From Priestia megaterium (GTDB lineage: Bacteria > Bacillota > Bacilli > Bacillales > Bacillaceae_H), in NCBI RefSeq assembly GCF_009497655.1, contig NZ_CP023317.1:4121501-4185500 (forward strand): a stretch of DNA of 64,000 bases, in the 5' to 3' direction. The position numbers were made by a program, and so were the translations under genes. Each line of letters opens with the position of its first letter. Position 1 is the stretch's first letter. Of this stretch, positions 37,567 to 46,736 are shown piece by piece. Under the pieces are notes generated by a model. The model had not been told where the DNA came from. It saw only the letters and a program-made list of their open reading frames with translations, and ran no database searches.

Positions 37567-37916
37567 TATGCCACCCCCAATTTTTGAAGCGCGTTTTCTT
37601 CATTAGGTTCAAAACGAATAATTTTAAATAAGCCTGACATATTAAACAAACGTTCTACAGCGGGAGAAATAGCGCATACAACCATTTCCCCACCGTTATT
37701 ATGAACTTGTTTGTATCTCCCTAAAATAACCCCCAAGCCAGAGCTGTCCATAAAGGTTAAATGCTGTAGATTTAAAATCAAATGGCTGATAGATTCCTTC
37801 TCTATCGCTTGGGTGATTTTGCTTCTTAGCTCTTCTGCCGTATGATGATCTAATTCTCCTGTTAATCGAACCAACAAGACATCTTGTTTGAATTCCAGTT
37901 CAATTGAAAGACTCAC
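37566..37916 (-). CDS. spoIIAA: Anti-anti-sigma factor SpoIIAA
   Basis: 116-aa STAS protein. The phosphorylated serine is S58 in [14 protein letters not shown]. The GTG at 37914-37916 with GGAGG at 8 nt gives the conserved start; a longer frame to 37988 would run through the promoter. Dephosphorylation by SpoIIE frees SigF in the forespore. Confidence 0.96.
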   Translation of the reverse strand: MSLSIELEFKQDVLLVRLTGELDHHTAEELRSKITQAIEKESISHLILNLQHLTFMDSSGLGVILGRYKQVHNNGGEMVVCAISPAVERLFNMSGLFKIIRFEPNEENALQKLGVA

Positions 37917-37950
37917 TATACAAACCTCCTCGGAAATCTTATAGTCAATC

Positions 37951-38007
37951 TTTCGCTGCCAACAGAATAGAATCCTTCTCACCGACAAAACTAGTTCTAT
38001 TTCGTCA
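37951..38007 (-). promoter_or_regulatory. Sigma-H promoter of spoIIAA with upstream Spo0A box
   Basis: Minus strand: GAAGGATTC (37970-37978), 14 bp, CGAAA (37951-37955), near the sigma-H pattern RWAGGAWWT-N14-HGAAT. Upstream, TGACGAA (38001-38007) matches the Spo0A core TGNCGAA. This is the expected architecture for the Spo0A-activated spoIIA promoter, sited between dacF and spoIIAA. Confidence 0.7.
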
Positions 38008-38018
38008 CATTTAGCTGT

Positions 38019-39185
38019 TTAAGATGTTTGAGAGAAAATAGAGAACGTACGTTTAAATAGCTTCCACCAAGAAGCAGCATCGATATCTTCTTTTGCAAGA
38101 AGCGGTGAAGAACTCATTACTTTGTTATCCTTCTTAATGGTCAACGTTCCAATTTTGTCGCCTTTTTGAATAGGCGCATTTAACTTCTCGTTCATTTTCA
38201 CTTCTGTTTTAACATCTTTGGCTGCATTTCCTTTTTTCAATAAAACAGAAATAGGCTCTGACGTAACGGCTGTTACCTGATCTTCACTACCCTTGTTTAC
38301 ATCTATCTTGGCAATAACGTCTCCTTTTTTGTATAAAGGCTTCGTTGTATATTGACTGAATGCGTAGTCTAACATTTTGGTTACTTGATTATTGCGATCT
38401 TTTGGCGTGCTTGCACCGAATACAACCGCTAACACACGCATATTTCCCTTTTTAGCGGTAGCTGTCAGGCAATACTTAGCTTGACCTGTAAATCCCGTTT
38501 TGAGTCCATCAACCCCGGGATAAAACTTCACTAAGCGATTCGTATTTACTAACCAAAACTTCTTATCTGTATCCGTGCGTAAATAAGCTTCGTATTTACT
38601 TGTATAGTTAATAATTTTTTCATACTTTAGTAGCTCTCTGCCCATCATGGCCATATCATGAGCTGTACTATAGTGATTTTCTACAGGCAGGCCTGTCGGA
38701 TTTTGAAATTTTGTATGAGTCAAACCAAGCTCTTTCGCTTTTTGGTTCATCTTTGCTACAAATTTTTCTTCTGATCCAGCTAAATATTCAGCCATTGCCA
38801 TAGAAGCATCGTTACCAGAACCTATCGCAATCCCTTTTAGCAAATCATTTACCGTCATTTCTTCTCCGGGCTCTAAAAAGATTTGTGAGCCTCCCATTGA
38901 AGCGGCATATTCACTTGCTCGCACTTTATCTTTTAAGGTAATTTTCCCTTTATCCAAAGCCTCCATAATTAAAATCATTGTCATAATTTTAGTCATACTG
39001 GCAGGGGGAAGTTCTTGATTACTATTTTTTTCGTATAGAATTTTTCCTGTATCCCGTTCAATTAAAATAGCTGACCTAGCACTGTCAGCAAGCTCAGAAC
39101 TCTTTTTTTCTGCGGCTAAAACAGGTTGCGTCATAAGTGGAAATAAAAATATGACAACGAGTAACTTTACAATAGTTCGCTTCAT
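38019..39185 (-). CDS. dacF: D-alanyl-D-alanine carboxypeptidase DacF
   Basis: 388-aa penicillin-binding protein, forespore-expressed in B. subtilis, which limits cortex cross-linking. Signal peptide residues 1-24; SxxK at 63-66 (SMTK), SGN near 118 and KTGF near 218. The start at 39185 follows GGAGG. It is upstream of spoIIAA, as in B. subtilis, with the spoIIA promoter in between. Confidence 0.93.
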   Translation of the reverse strand: MKRTIVKLLVVIFLFPLMTQPVLAAEKKSSELADSARSAILIERDTGKILYEKNSNQELPPASMTKIMTMILIMEALDKGKITLKDKVRASEYAASMGGSQIFLEPGEEMTVNDLLKGIAIGSGNDASMAMAEYLAGSEEKFVAKMNQKAKELGLTHTKFQNPTGLPVENHYSTAHDMAMMGRELLKYEKIINYTSKYEAYLRTDTDKKFWLVNTNRLVKFYPGVDGLKTGFTGQAKYCLTATAKKGNMRVLAVVFGASTPKDRNNQVTKMLDYAFSQYTTKPLYKKGDVIAKIDVNKGSEDQVTAVTSEPISVLLKKGNAAKDVKTEVKMNEKLNAPIQKGDKIGTLTIKKDNKVMSSSPLLAKEDIDAASWWKLFKRTFSIFSQTS

Positions 39186-39253
39186 CTCCACAAACCTCCA
39201 TTCTTTATACAACCTATTTTTTCCAAGGTATAATCGATTTATACTAAACGAAA

Positions 39254-39284
39254 TAAAAAAAGCATCGAGAAATTCTCGATGCTT
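39254..39284 (-). terminator. Terminator of drm-pupG
   Basis: A stem of AAGCATCGAGAA and its complement around a very small loop, T run on the minus strand, after pupG. Confidence 0.85.
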
Positions 39285-39301
39285 GAAGTCATATTTTCTT
39301 C

Positions 39302-40132
39302 TTATTTTTGATCAGCTGGAAGTTGCTTTACTACTTCTTTTACAAGCGATAAAAACTGCTGTTTTACTTTTTCAGTCGTTTCAATCACTTCTTCATGATT
39401 TAACGGCTGATCTAAAATACCAGCTGCCATATTAGAAATACAAGAAATACCCAGTACTTTCATACCTGCATGGCGTGCTACAATAACTTCTGGTACTGTA
39501 GACATACCGACCGCGTCTCCCCCGATAATGCGAAGCATTCGTACTTCAGCAGGCGTTTCATATGTTGGACCTGTATTTCCTACATATACACCTTCTTGTA
39601 AGGCGATATTTAAATCAGCTCCTACTTTCTTCGCTAATTGACGAAGGTCCTTGCAGTAAGCAGTTGACATATCCGGGAATCTTACGCCAAAATCAGAGTC
39701 ATTAGGTCCAATCAAAGGGTTCGTTCCAAAGTTATTAATATGATCAGAAATAATCATTAAGTCTCCTGGATTAAAGGATTCGTTTACTCCGCCTGCTGCA
39801 TTCGTTACAATCAACGTTTCTACACCGATTTCTTTCATTACGCGCACTGGAAATGTTACTTTATCAAGGGCGTACCCTTCATAAAAGTGAAAACGTCCTT
39901 GCATAGCTACAACCGGTACGTCATGAATAGTACCTATTACTAATTGACCTGCGTGACCTTCAACTGTTGAAACCGGGAACTCAGGAATGTCGTTGTACGA
40001 AATTTTTACCGCGCCTTCAATTTCGTCAGCTAATACCCCTAGTCCAGAACCTAAAATAAGCCCAATGGTTGGTGTAACAGCTGATTGATTTTTAATATAT
40101 GCTGCTGCTTTTTCAATATATTCTTTTTTCAT
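39302..40132 (-). CDS. pupG: Purine nucleoside phosphorylase PupG (PunA)
   Basis: 276-aa trimeric-type phosphorylase cleaving guanosine/inosine (and deoxy forms) to base and ribose-1-phosphate. GLILGSGLGVLAD is the phosphate loop; AMQGRFHFYEGY and TNAAGGVNESFNPGD bind substrate. Operon with drm (16-bp gap), which processes the sugar phosphate. Confidence 0.94.
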   Translation of the reverse strand: MKKEYIEKAAAYIKNQSAVTPTIGLILGSGLGVLADEIEGAVKISYNDIPEFPVSTVEGHAGQLVIGTIHDVPVVAMQGRFHFYEGYALDKVTFPVRVMKEIGVETLIVTNAAGGVNESFNPGDLMIISDHINNFGTNPLIGPNDSDFGVRFPDMSTAYCKDLRQLAKKVGADLNIALQEGVYVGNTGPTYETPAEVRMLRIIGGDAVGMSTVPEVIVARHAGMKVLGISCISNMAAGILDQPLNHEEVIETTEKVKQQFLSLVKEVVKQLPADQK

Positions 40133-40148
40133 ACTCCATTCCCCCTGC

Positions 40149-41330
40149 TTAATTCAGCTCTTGTAAAAAACTTTTTCCATGCTTAGGCATTGCTACGCCA
40201 AAATTTTCTGCTACCGTTGCGCCAATATCCGCAAACGTTTGACGAATAGAAAGTTCTTTTCCTTCTTTCATGCCTTTATTGTACACAAGAAGCGGCACGT
40301 ATTCACGCGTATGGTCTGTCCCATGATGAACAGGGTCATTTCCATGATCCGCTGTAATAATCAATAAATCATCTTCTTTTAATAAATCAAATACTTCTTC
40401 CAAGCGTGCATCATATTCTTCAAGCGCTTGCCCATATCCTTGTGGATCGCGGCGATGGCCATAGAGAGCATCAAAATCAACTAAATTTAAGAAGCTTAAG
40501 CCTGTGAAGTCCATGTTTAATGTATCAACTAGCTTATCCATGCCGTCCATATTCGACTTGGTACGAAGAGATTTTGTGACCCCTTCTCCGTCGTAAATAT
40601 CAGAAATTTTACCGATAGCAATAACATCGATGTCATTGTCTTTTAATTCATTCATTACTGTACGTCCAAAAGGCTTTAATGCATAGTCATGACGATTGGA
40701 TGTACGAGTGAAGTTACCTGGTTCACCTAAAAACGGGCGAGCGATAACACGTCCAATCATATATGGATCATCAAGCGTTAATTCACGAGCAATCTCACAA
40801 ATTTTGTACAATTCATCAATTGGAACAATTTCTTCATGAGCAGCAATTTGCAAAACAGAATCTGCTGATGTATAGACGATTAAGTCACCTGTTTCCATAT
40901 GCTGTTTTCCTAGCTCATCTAAAATTTCTGTACCAGATGCTGGTTTGTTTCCAATAATTTTACGGCCTGTTTTTTCTTCTAATTGTGAAATCAGCTCTTC
41001 TGGAAATCCGTCTGGAAACACATTAAAAGGCGTATCAATATTAAGACCCATAATTTCCCAATGACCTGTCATTGTATCTTTTCCGGCAGAAGCTTCCTGC
41101 ATTTTTGTATAGTAAGCCAACGGCTTTTCGGCTTTATCAATTCCTTTAATTTCACGGATATTGCTTAGACCAAGCTTAGCCATATTAGGCATATGAAGAC
41201 CGTTGCAGTGTTCTGCAATATGACCAAACGTATCGGCACCTTTATCATTGTATTTTTCAGCATCCGGTGATTCACCGATACCTACTGAATCCATGACAAC
41301 TAAAAATACGCGTTTATATGTATGCGCCAT
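40149..41330 (-). CDS. drm: Phosphopentomutase Drm (DeoB)
   Basis: 393-aa metal enzyme converting (deoxy)ribose-1-phosphate to the 5-phosphate. The alkaline-phosphatase-superfamily core has [10 protein letters not shown] near residue 10, [10 protein letters not shown] with the catalytic Thr, and [23 protein letters not shown] 41328-41330 has GGAGGG at 6 nt. First gene of drm-pupG, with a dyad at its predicted transcription start. Confidence 0.95.
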   Translation of the reverse strand: MAHTYKRVFLVVMDSVGIGESPDAEKYNDKGADTFGHIAEHCNGLHMPNMAKLGLSNIREIKGIDKAEKPLAYYTKMQEASAGKDTMTGHWEIMGLNIDTPFNVFPDGFPEELISQLEEKTGRKIIGNKPASGTEILDELGKQHMETGDLIVYTSADSVLQIAAHEEIVPIDELYKICEIARELTLDDPYMIGRVIARPFLGEPGNFTRTSNRHDYALKPFGRTVMNELKDNDIDVIAIGKISDIYDGEGVTKSLRTKSNMDGMDKLVDTLNMDFTGLSFLNLVDFDALYGHRRDPQGYGQALEEYDARLEEVFDLLKEDDLLIITADHGNDPVHHGTDHTREYVPLLVYNKGMKEGKELSIRQTFADIGATVAENFGVAMPKHGKSFLQELN

Positions 41331-41408
41331 TTTATTCCCTCCAAATATCAATTTATTTATTCTCTATAAAATTCCCGTTTGGAAATAATTTAACCATCTT
41401 CTCTTATT

Positions 41409-41461
41409 GGTCAGAAGTCTGACCTCTCTATTAGTATAGACGCTTTTTATTTTTTTGTACA
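41409..41461 (-). promoter_or_regulatory. drm promoter with perfect dyad near the start site
   Basis: Minus strand: TGTACA (41456-41461), 17 bp, TATACT (41433-41438). GGTCAGA-N2-TCTGACC (41409-41424) is a perfect 7-2-7 dyad beginning 8 bp past the -10. Its position suits a repressor; the sequence resembles FadR-type GntR operators, but the regulator is unknown. Confidence 0.6.
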
Positions 41462-41484
41462 CAGGAATGAAAGTGTTTTCAATC

Positions 41485-41520
41485 AAAAAAACCAATGTCT
41501 ATGAACTTACTGGACATTGG
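41485..41520 (-). terminator. Terminator of yqzK-xerD
   Basis: CCAATGTC (41492-41499) pairs with GACATTGG (41513-41520); T7 run on the minus strand. Confidence 0.82.
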
Positions 41521-41527
41521 GATCTTC

Positions 41528-42421
41528 CTACGCTCGCGGGTGAAACTGATTGTATACATCTTTTAAACGCGCTTTTGTGACATGTGTATAAATTTGAGTG
41601 GTCGAAATATCCGCATGCCCGAGCATTTCTTGAACAGCTCTCAAATCCGCGCCGTTCTCTAACAAATGAGTAGCAAACGAATGGCGTAACGTATGTGGAG
41701 TTAATTCTTTTTCAATTTTTGCTTCAGAAGCTAACTTTTTTAATATTTTCCAAAACCCCTGCCTTGTCAAGCGCCTTCCATGATGATTAACAAAAAGTGC
41801 TTTGTCCTGTTCCTTTTGCTTTGTTAAAATACTCCGGCCATGCTGTAAGTACTCTTCAATCGCCTCTGTTGCCAACCTTCCGATGGGGACAATTCTTTCT
41901 TTATTCCCTTTTCCGATACACCGAATAAATCCCATCGTCAAATGTGCATCATCAATATTTAAGTTAACGAGTTCAGATACACGAATTCCAGTAGCATAAA
42001 GCAATTCAAGCATCGCTTTGTCTCGTATGCCAAAAGGCGTCGAAGTATCAAACACATTTAACAGCGCCTCTACTTCCTCTGCATTTAGCACTTTTGGCAG
42101 CTTGCGCTCAAGCTGCGGAGTATCAATATGAACGGATGGATCTGTATCCGCTGCTTTTTCCCTTAGTAAGAATTGATGAAAAGATCTAGTTGAAGCCACA
42201 TGTCTCGCAATCGTTTTAGATGATTTTTGCTGATCACTTAAATATTTCAGAAAATTAACGATGTGGAGTCTTGTTACTTCATTAAATGATTTCAGCTGCT
42301 CTACATGCTCTAAATATTGAGCATACTTTTTTAAATCTCGTTCATACGAATCAATCGTATTTTTCGCCAGTCCCCGCTCTACTACTAAATAATGAATAAA
42401 ATCTTGAATTTGATCATTCAA
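41528..42421 (-). CDS. xerD: Site-specific tyrosine recombinase XerD
   Basis: 297 aa. Resolves chromosome dimers at dif together with XerC/CodV. Catalytic Arg in [12 protein letters not shown], Lys in [10 protein letters not shown], HxxR in [12 protein letters not shown], His in [15 protein letters not shown] and the nucleophile Tyr in that last segment. The position between fur/yqzK and drm is the conserved xerD (ripX) place. Confidence 0.95.
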   Translation of the reverse strand: MNDQIQDFIHYLVVERGLAKNTIDSYERDLKKYAQYLEHVEQLKSFNEVTRLHIVNFLKYLSDQQKSSKTIARHVASTRSFHQFLLREKAADTDPSVHIDTPQLERKLPKVLNAEEVEALLNVFDTSTPFGIRDKAMLELLYATGIRVSELVNLNIDDAHLTMGFIRCIGKGNKERIVPIGRLATEAIEEYLQHGRSILTKQKEQDKALFVNHHGRRLTRQGFWKILKKLASEAKIEKELTPHTLRHSFATHLLENGADLRAVQEMLGHADISTTQIYTHVTKARLKDVYNQFHPRA

Positions 42422-42427
42422 TAGCCT

Positions 42428-42655
42428 CTACTCCCCGTTTTGATAAAACATAAATAAACGCTCCAGCCACGTCTGATCTTTGTTCACACTTGCTTGCATG
42501 ACCTTAACTGCTGAACCCGACGGCTCATCATAACGTTTATAATTTTGATACTCTTGAGATACCCATATCATTCCAAAATAAAACAAAAGAGTAAACCCGG
42601 TAAATAAGATAAATACTTTACATGTATTATATACCATTTCAGCCCATGATTTCAT
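42428..42655 (-). CDS. yqzK: YqzK, DUF4227 small membrane protein
   Basis: 75 aa with one strong membrane helix (residues 13-32) and a cytoplasmic tail ending WLERLFMFYQNGE. Recognised by position and sequence as the DUF4227 protein between fur and xerD. Ends 6 bp before xerD begins, hence co-transcribed. Function unknown. Confidence 0.85.
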   Translation of the reverse strand: MKSWAEMVYNTCKVFILFTGFTLLFYFGMIWVSQEYQNYKRYDEPSGSAVKVMQASVNKDQTWLERLFMFYQNGE

Positions 42656-42820
42656 GAAACAATTCCTCCAATTTTTGATTCTATTAGAAGATATGCCAAT
42701 TGGGACAGGTTTTATACATGTTTCTTGCCTTTATACGCTGAGTTCTCTCCTTGTCATTTCCTTCCTTTCTATAAAACCATATAGCTTGTAACCTCGTTAT
42801 TTTTTCTATTTATGTACAAC

Positions 42821-42853
42821 AAAAAACCTTCTCCATTATGGAAAAGGCTTTTA
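42821..42853 (-). terminator. Terminator of fur
   Basis: On the minus strand AAAAGCCTTTTCC pairs with GGAGAAGGTTTT, then a T run; it includes the fur stop codon. Confidence 0.85.
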
Positions 42854-43303
42854 CTGCTTGTCTTCTTTATCCTGACAGCGATGGCAAATGCCATGAAATG
42901 TCAAGCGGTGATCTTTAATTTTAAAATTCCATTGCTTTTCCACAATTTCTTCAACGTCTTCAAGCAAATCTTCTTGAATTTCGTCCACAGATCCACATTC
43001 CATACACACAAGGTGATGATGAAAGTGTGCGGCTCCTTCTTGTCTTAAATCGTAGCGAGAAACGCCATCGCCAAAGTTTATTTTATCAACAATTTTAAGT
43101 TCAGTTAACAATTCTAACGTACGATAAACAGTTGCCAATCCAATTTCCGGAGACTTTTCCTTGACGAGGAGATATACATCTTCGGCACTTAAATGATCCT
43201 CTTCATGTTCAAGAAGTACTCTTACAGTCGCCTCACGTTGAGGTGTCAATTTATAGCTAGCTGAGTGCAACTGCTGCTTAATTCGCTCAATTCGACTTTC
43301 CAT
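42851..43303 (-). CDS. fur: Ferric uptake regulator Fur
   Basis: 150-aa iron-dependent repressor. Winged-helix N-domain with YKLTPQREATVRVLLE and GLATVYRTLELL, histidine-rich metal site HFHHHLVCMECG, and the structural Cys4 zinc site completed by CHRCQ at the end. The ATG at 43301-43303 follows GGAGGG; the longer frame to 43324 includes that site and is rejected. Confidence 0.95.
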   Translation of the reverse strand: MESRIERIKQQLHSASYKLTPQREATVRVLLEHEEDHLSAEDVYLLVKEKSPEIGLATVYRTLELLTELKIVDKINFGDGVSRYDLRQEGAAHFHHHLVCMECGSVDEIQEDLLEDVEEIVEKQWNFKIKDHRLTFHGICHRCQDKEDKQ

Positions 43304-43334
43304 AATTATTCCCTCCCTCGCCATTCACTAATCC

Positions 43335-43362
43335 ATTATATCAGATGTGTCGAGGGTGTCAA
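43335..43362 (-). promoter_or_regulatory. Sigma-A promoter of fur
   Basis: Minus strand: TTGACA (43357-43362), 16 bp, TATAAT (43335-43340), both perfect hexamers. Just upstream lies TTCTTA-T-TAAGAA (about 43369-43381), a perfect dyad that could be an operator; it does not match the PerR box well. Confidence 0.75.
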
Positions 43363-43415
43363 AATAAAGTTATTCTTAATAAGAAAAAAGAATTCTTTTT
43401 ATTTAATACTTATTC

Positions 43416-44060
43416 TTACTTATTTAATAGAGCCATTACACTTTTCATTAAAGTAGGTGATACGTAAGCTTCAACTGTAGCTGCACAGGCAACCAAACAT
43501 ATCATTGCAATCATCGTGCCGCTATAGCGTAAAAAGGATGCAGAAATAGGCTCCGCTGCTTTTTTAAAAAACTGCTGCCGCACGAGCTTCAAAGAAAAGG
43601 CAACTGAAGCTGCAGACAGAATCAGAAATGCCGGTATGAGAAAGATATTTTGCGGCATAACAGATACAAAAGATAGCGCAAACCCAGAGAGTCCCATTTG
43701 ATTGACTAAAAAGCCTACGGTAAAACCAATCACCATTCCTTTTAAAAACAGCAGAATTAACACTACAGGCAAACCAATAATAGCAATTCCTAGTATCCAA
43801 ATGAGCCCTAAGTATTTAACATTGTGAAAAAAACTTTGCTGAAACATTTCAACGCTGCTTGCTACTTCCCCACTCTTTACCTGTCCGAAAAACCGGTTTA
43901 AATAGAAGTACAGGTCTTCTTTTTGATCAAGCGTCAAACTATTTACAACAATAGCCCCAAAAATGATTCCCATTAAAAACAGCACGGTTACAAATAAATA
44001 AATAGAACTGTTTTCTTGAAAATGTCTTGCATACGATAATGGCAATTGTTTTTTTCTCAT
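43416..44060 (-). CDS. spoIIM: Stage II sporulation protein M
   Basis: 214-aa membrane protein of the DMP engulfment machinery (with SpoIID and SpoIIP). About five membrane segments and the DUF95 core LIWILGIAIIGLPVVLILLFLKG and GFTVGFLVNQMG are visible. It lies upstream of fur, as in B. subtilis. Confidence 0.94.
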   Translation of the reverse strand: MRKKQLPLSYARHFQENSSIYLFVTVLFLMGIIFGAIVVNSLTLDQKEDLYFYLNRFFGQVKSGEVASSVEMFQQSFFHNVKYLGLIWILGIAIIGLPVVLILLFLKGMVIGFTVGFLVNQMGLSGFALSFVSVMPQNIFLIPAFLILSAASVAFSLKLVRQQFFKKAAEPISASFLRYSGTMIAMICLVACAATVEAYVSPTLMKSVMALLNK

Positions 44061-44144
44061 CGTCTTCCTCCTATTAATCGCTTAATAGAGTGTATGATAG
44101 AGTACAAAAACTATGCCAAGAATCTTTTAAATCTATCACATAAA

Positions 44145-44482
44145 AAAGAGATTAAGACATAATGAAATTAATCTAATCTAAATAAGAACAAATGAGATAG
44201 TATGGATAGCTTGTGACACCGCTGTTGATTTTCATGCAAGGCTTCGCTTTCCGCGGGCGGCCGGTGAGCCTCCTCGTCGCGTACGCTCCTGCGGGGTCTC
44301 ACCTATTCCGCTTTTCCCGCAGGAGTCTTCGCCTTGCCCTCCAATCAACCGCTAGAACCAACTACATAAATGAAAGCTACGTTCACCATCAACTTAAAAA
44401 AAATCCGAACGAATTTGATTCTAAATCAAGAATCTCTATTTATCGTTCGGATTTTTCTTCAACTAAAATATGGTTGTCACAC
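44145..44482. repeat. Dispersed intergenic repeat, copy B (full length)
   Basis: About 340 bp between nudF and spoIIM. It shares with copy A the identical blocks 44247-44280, 44285-44304 and 44306-44349. The core is bounded by GCTGTTGATT (44221-44230) and AATCAACCGC (44343-44352; one mismatch). The hairpin ATCCGAACGA/TCGTTCGGAT begins at 44403, with A and T runs on both sides. The outer inverted ends are degenerate. The remaining bases of the 534-bp gap (44483-44594) show nothing recognisable. Confidence 0.9.
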
Positions 44483-44594
44483 ATTTTTTAAGCTAGAGAT
44501 ACGCGCATGCCTGTTTTTTCTCACATCAAATGACGTTTCAATGTAAACCTCTAAATTGCTAGATTGCCGTACGTATGTAAAAGAAAAAACTCTC

Positions 44595-45146
44595 TTACTC
44601 TCCTAATCCGCTTTTTAACTGTAAGTACTGCACAGCATATGCTGTTTTTGCATCGTAAATTTCTTTGTTTTGAATAAGAGTAAGGGCCTCATCTACAGTA
44701 ACTTCCATCACTTCAACAAATTCATCTTCGTCCAATTCCGCTTTGGTGGTCATCACTTTTAAATCTTCTGCTAAATAAACGTGAACCAACTCATCTGCAA
44801 AACCTGGCGATGTGTAAAAAGAAATAATATGGCTAAGGGAATCTGTTGTATAGCCCGTTTCTTCTTCTAACTCACGTTTTGCCGTTACAATCGGCTCTTC
44901 TCCTTTTTCTAGCTTTCCGGCTGGAATTTCCACTAAAATACGATCCATCGGTCTGCGATACTGTTTGACCATAACCATTTTATGATCGCTTGTTAACGCA
45001 ATGACAGCGACAGCTCCAGGATGCTTAACTACTTCTCTTGTACTCGTTTTTCCGTTCGGAAGCTCTACTTCTTCTAAGTACAAATCAATCACTCTGCCTC
45101 CAAACAGCTTTTCAGAAGACCGCATTTTTTCTGTTAAATGATCCAT
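44595..45146 (-). CDS. nudF: ADP-ribose pyrophosphatase NudF
   Basis: 183-aa Nudix hydrolase cleaving ADP-ribose to AMP and ribose-5-phosphate. The Nudix box GKLEKGEEP...RELEEETGY is complete, including REx2EE. It is preceded by VEIPAG, typical of ADP-sugar pyrophosphatases. ATG 45144-45146 follows GAGGTGG; an upstream in-frame GTG lies in that site. Confidence 0.92.
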   Translation of the reverse strand: MDHLTEKMRSSEKLFGGRVIDLYLEEVELPNGKTSTREVVKHPGAVAVIALTSDHKMVMVKQYRRPMDRILVEIPAGKLEKGEEPIVTAKRELEEETGYTTDSLSHIISFYTSPGFADELVHVYLAEDLKVMTTKAELDEDEFVEVMEVTVDEALTLIQNKEIYDAKTAYAVQYLQLKSGLGE

Positions 45147-45217
45147 TTTCTCCACCTCGTTCTATTTTTTTGACTCTTACATATATTCTATCATACGAAT
45201 CTTGGGAGGTAGAAAAA

Positions 45218-45385
45218 ATGAAAGTTTATGTTCACGAGAAGCAAATCATTTTAGTCGGTAAAGCATGGGAAATTAAGCAAAAGTTAAAAGAATACGGCGA
45301 ACAATTTCAGTATGTTGATGAGTGGACGAACGCTATCTCTCAAAATTTTAATTCTTACAAACAACAAGCAGACTGCAGACACTAA
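45218..45385 (+). CDS. yqkC: Small DUF2552-type protein YqkC
   Basis: 55 aa: begins MKVYVHEKQIILVGKAWE and ends QQADCRH. Recognised mainly by its size and position within the conserved yqk cluster. The ATG is preceded by GGGAGG at 8 nt, while the longer frame from 45038 is antisense to nudF and not real. Divergent from nudF. Function unknown. Confidence 0.75.
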   Translation: MKVYVHEKQIILVGKAWEIKQKLKEYGEQFQYVDEWTNAISQNFNSYKQQADCRH

Positions 45386-45402
45386 TTGTGCTGCAGTTTT
45401 TT
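45372..45402 (+). terminator. Terminator of yqkC
   Basis: ACTGCAG (45372-45378) pairs with CTGCAGT (45391-45397) plus inner CAC/GTG, then T6; it includes the stop codon. Confidence 0.75.
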
Positions 45403-45478
45403 AATCTTCTTATTTGAGTTTCTCTCTATCATAGCGCTACAATAGATAGAAACAAGTAAAAAATAAGGAGTGGCATAT

Positions 45479-46396
45479 ATGGAAAAAAGACGCTTAGGTA
45501 CTTCAGATTTGCTAGTCAGTACATTAGGTTTAGGATGCATGTCTCTTGGCACGGAACAGAAACACGCTGTCAATATGATTGATGAAGCTCTGGAATATGG
45601 CATTAATTATTTTGATACAGCAGATTTATATGACTTTGGCTTAAACGAGGAGTTTGTGGGACAAGCTTTAAAAAACCGCAGACATGATATTGTTTTAGCC
45701 ACAAAAGTAGGAAATCGCTGGAATGATGCAAAAGACAGCTGGACGTGGGATCCGTCTAAAGCTTACATAAAAGATGAAGTAAAAGAAAGCCTGCGCCGGC
45801 TTCAAACGGATTACATCGATTTATATCAACTGCACGGAGGGACTGTTGAAGACAATATTGAAGAAACGATTGAAGCATTTGAAGAATTAAAACAAGAAGG
45901 CGTCATTCGCTACTATGGTATTTCATCTATCCGCCCGAATGTGATTCGAGAGTATGTGCAAAACTCTTCTATTGTCAGTGTCATGATGCAATACAGCTTG
46001 TTAGACAGACGTCCTGAAGAAAGTGCACTTCCCCTTTTGCACGATAACGGCATTAGCGTTGTAGCCAGAGGTCCAGTAGCCAAAGGGCTGCTAACCGAAA
46101 AAGGAGAGCAAAAGCTTGCTGCATTCGAAGGTAAGGGATACTTAGACTATAGCGGTACGGAATTATCAAAAACGATTGAAGCATTTCGTCACGTACGACC
46201 AAATCACTCTCTGAATTCAACTGCACTTCAATACTGTTTAGCTAATCCTGCGGTAGCCTCAGTTGTAGCGGGAGCAAGCTCTTCTTCACAGCTTCGTGAA
46301 AACGTAAAGGCTGTCGAGACCTCCCCCCTACAGCCTACTGAAGTTAACAAACTGCACTCGATCTTTAAAGCAAACCAATATGAAGCTCATCGTTAA
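45479..46396 (+). CDS. yqkF: Aldo/keto reductase YqkF
   Basis: 305-aa NADPH-dependent oxidoreductase. AKR features: GYG-type N-terminal LGLGCMSLG, FDTADLYDFGLNEEFVGQAL with catalytic Asp and Tyr, ATKVGNRW with Lys, and DYIDLYQLHGG with His. The start at 45479 has AAGGAG at 8 nt. Substrate unknown. Confidence 0.9.
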   Translation: MEKRRLGTSDLLVSTLGLGCMSLGTEQKHAVNMIDEALEYGINYFDTADLYDFGLNEEFVGQALKNRRHDIVLATKVGNRWNDAKDSWTWDPSKAYIKDEVKESLRRLQTDYIDLYQLHGGTVEDNIEETIEAFEELKQEGVIRYYGISSIRPNVIREYVQNSSIVSVMMQYSLLDRRPEESALPLLHDNGISVVARGPVAKGLLTEKGEQKLAAFEGKGYLDYSGTELSKTIEAFRHVRPNHSLNSTALQYCLANPAVASVVAGASSSSQLRENVKAVETSPLQPTEVNKLHSIFKANQYEAHR

Positions 46397-46430
46397 AAAA
46401 TAAAAGCGCCTTTATCGGCGCTTTTATTTT
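46397..46430. terminator. Bidirectional terminator between yqkF and yqkE
   Basis: A 14-bp stem with GCGCC/GGCGC at its top and A/T runs at the base, shared by the convergent genes. Confidence 0.88.
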
Positions 46431-46672
46431 TTAAATTCGGACCAGTTCATATCACTTTCATTTAACAGTTCTTCAAACGATTTATTTTTTTCTTTTTCTT
46501 TTCGAATTCGAGCAGCTTCTTTACGTTCTGTTTCTTTCTGCTCTTCTTCTTTTAAAGAAAGCGCCTGTTTTTTAGCCTGAAGCTGTTTTAATAAGCTATC
46601 ATTTAGCTGATCTTTGATACTGAGCTGATTATTTTGTTTTTGTGCTGATTGTTTTTGCTTTTTTTTAGCCAT
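46424..46672 (-). CDS. yqkE: YqkE, DUF3886 protein
   Basis: 82 aa, extremely rich in Lys, Gln and Glu, predicted as one long coiled helix, ending LLNESDMNWSEFKK. Recognised as the DUF3886 protein of the yqk cluster. The ATG at 46670-46672 follows GGGGG. No terminator separates it from scoB, so it may also be read from the scoAB promoter. Function unknown. Confidence 0.82.
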   Translation of the reverse strand: MAKKKQKQSAQKQNNQLSIKDQLNDSLLKQLQAKKQALSLKEEEQKETERKEAARIRKEKEKNKSFEELLNESDMNWSEFKK

Positions 46673-46736
46673 CACAATTCCCCCGCTACTTTAATTGAGA
46701 GATATTGTATCATATTCTTGCTTTTGTTACCAAAAA

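Noticed and set aside
43363-43415. PerR box in the fur promoter region
   Set aside because: A dyad TTCTTA-T-TAAGAA is present, but it does not fit TTATAATNATTATAA closely enough to name PerR.
44213-44491. 92-aa plus-strand frame in repeat copy B
   Set aside because: Same repeat, opposite strand; no ribosome site and not conserved in copy A.
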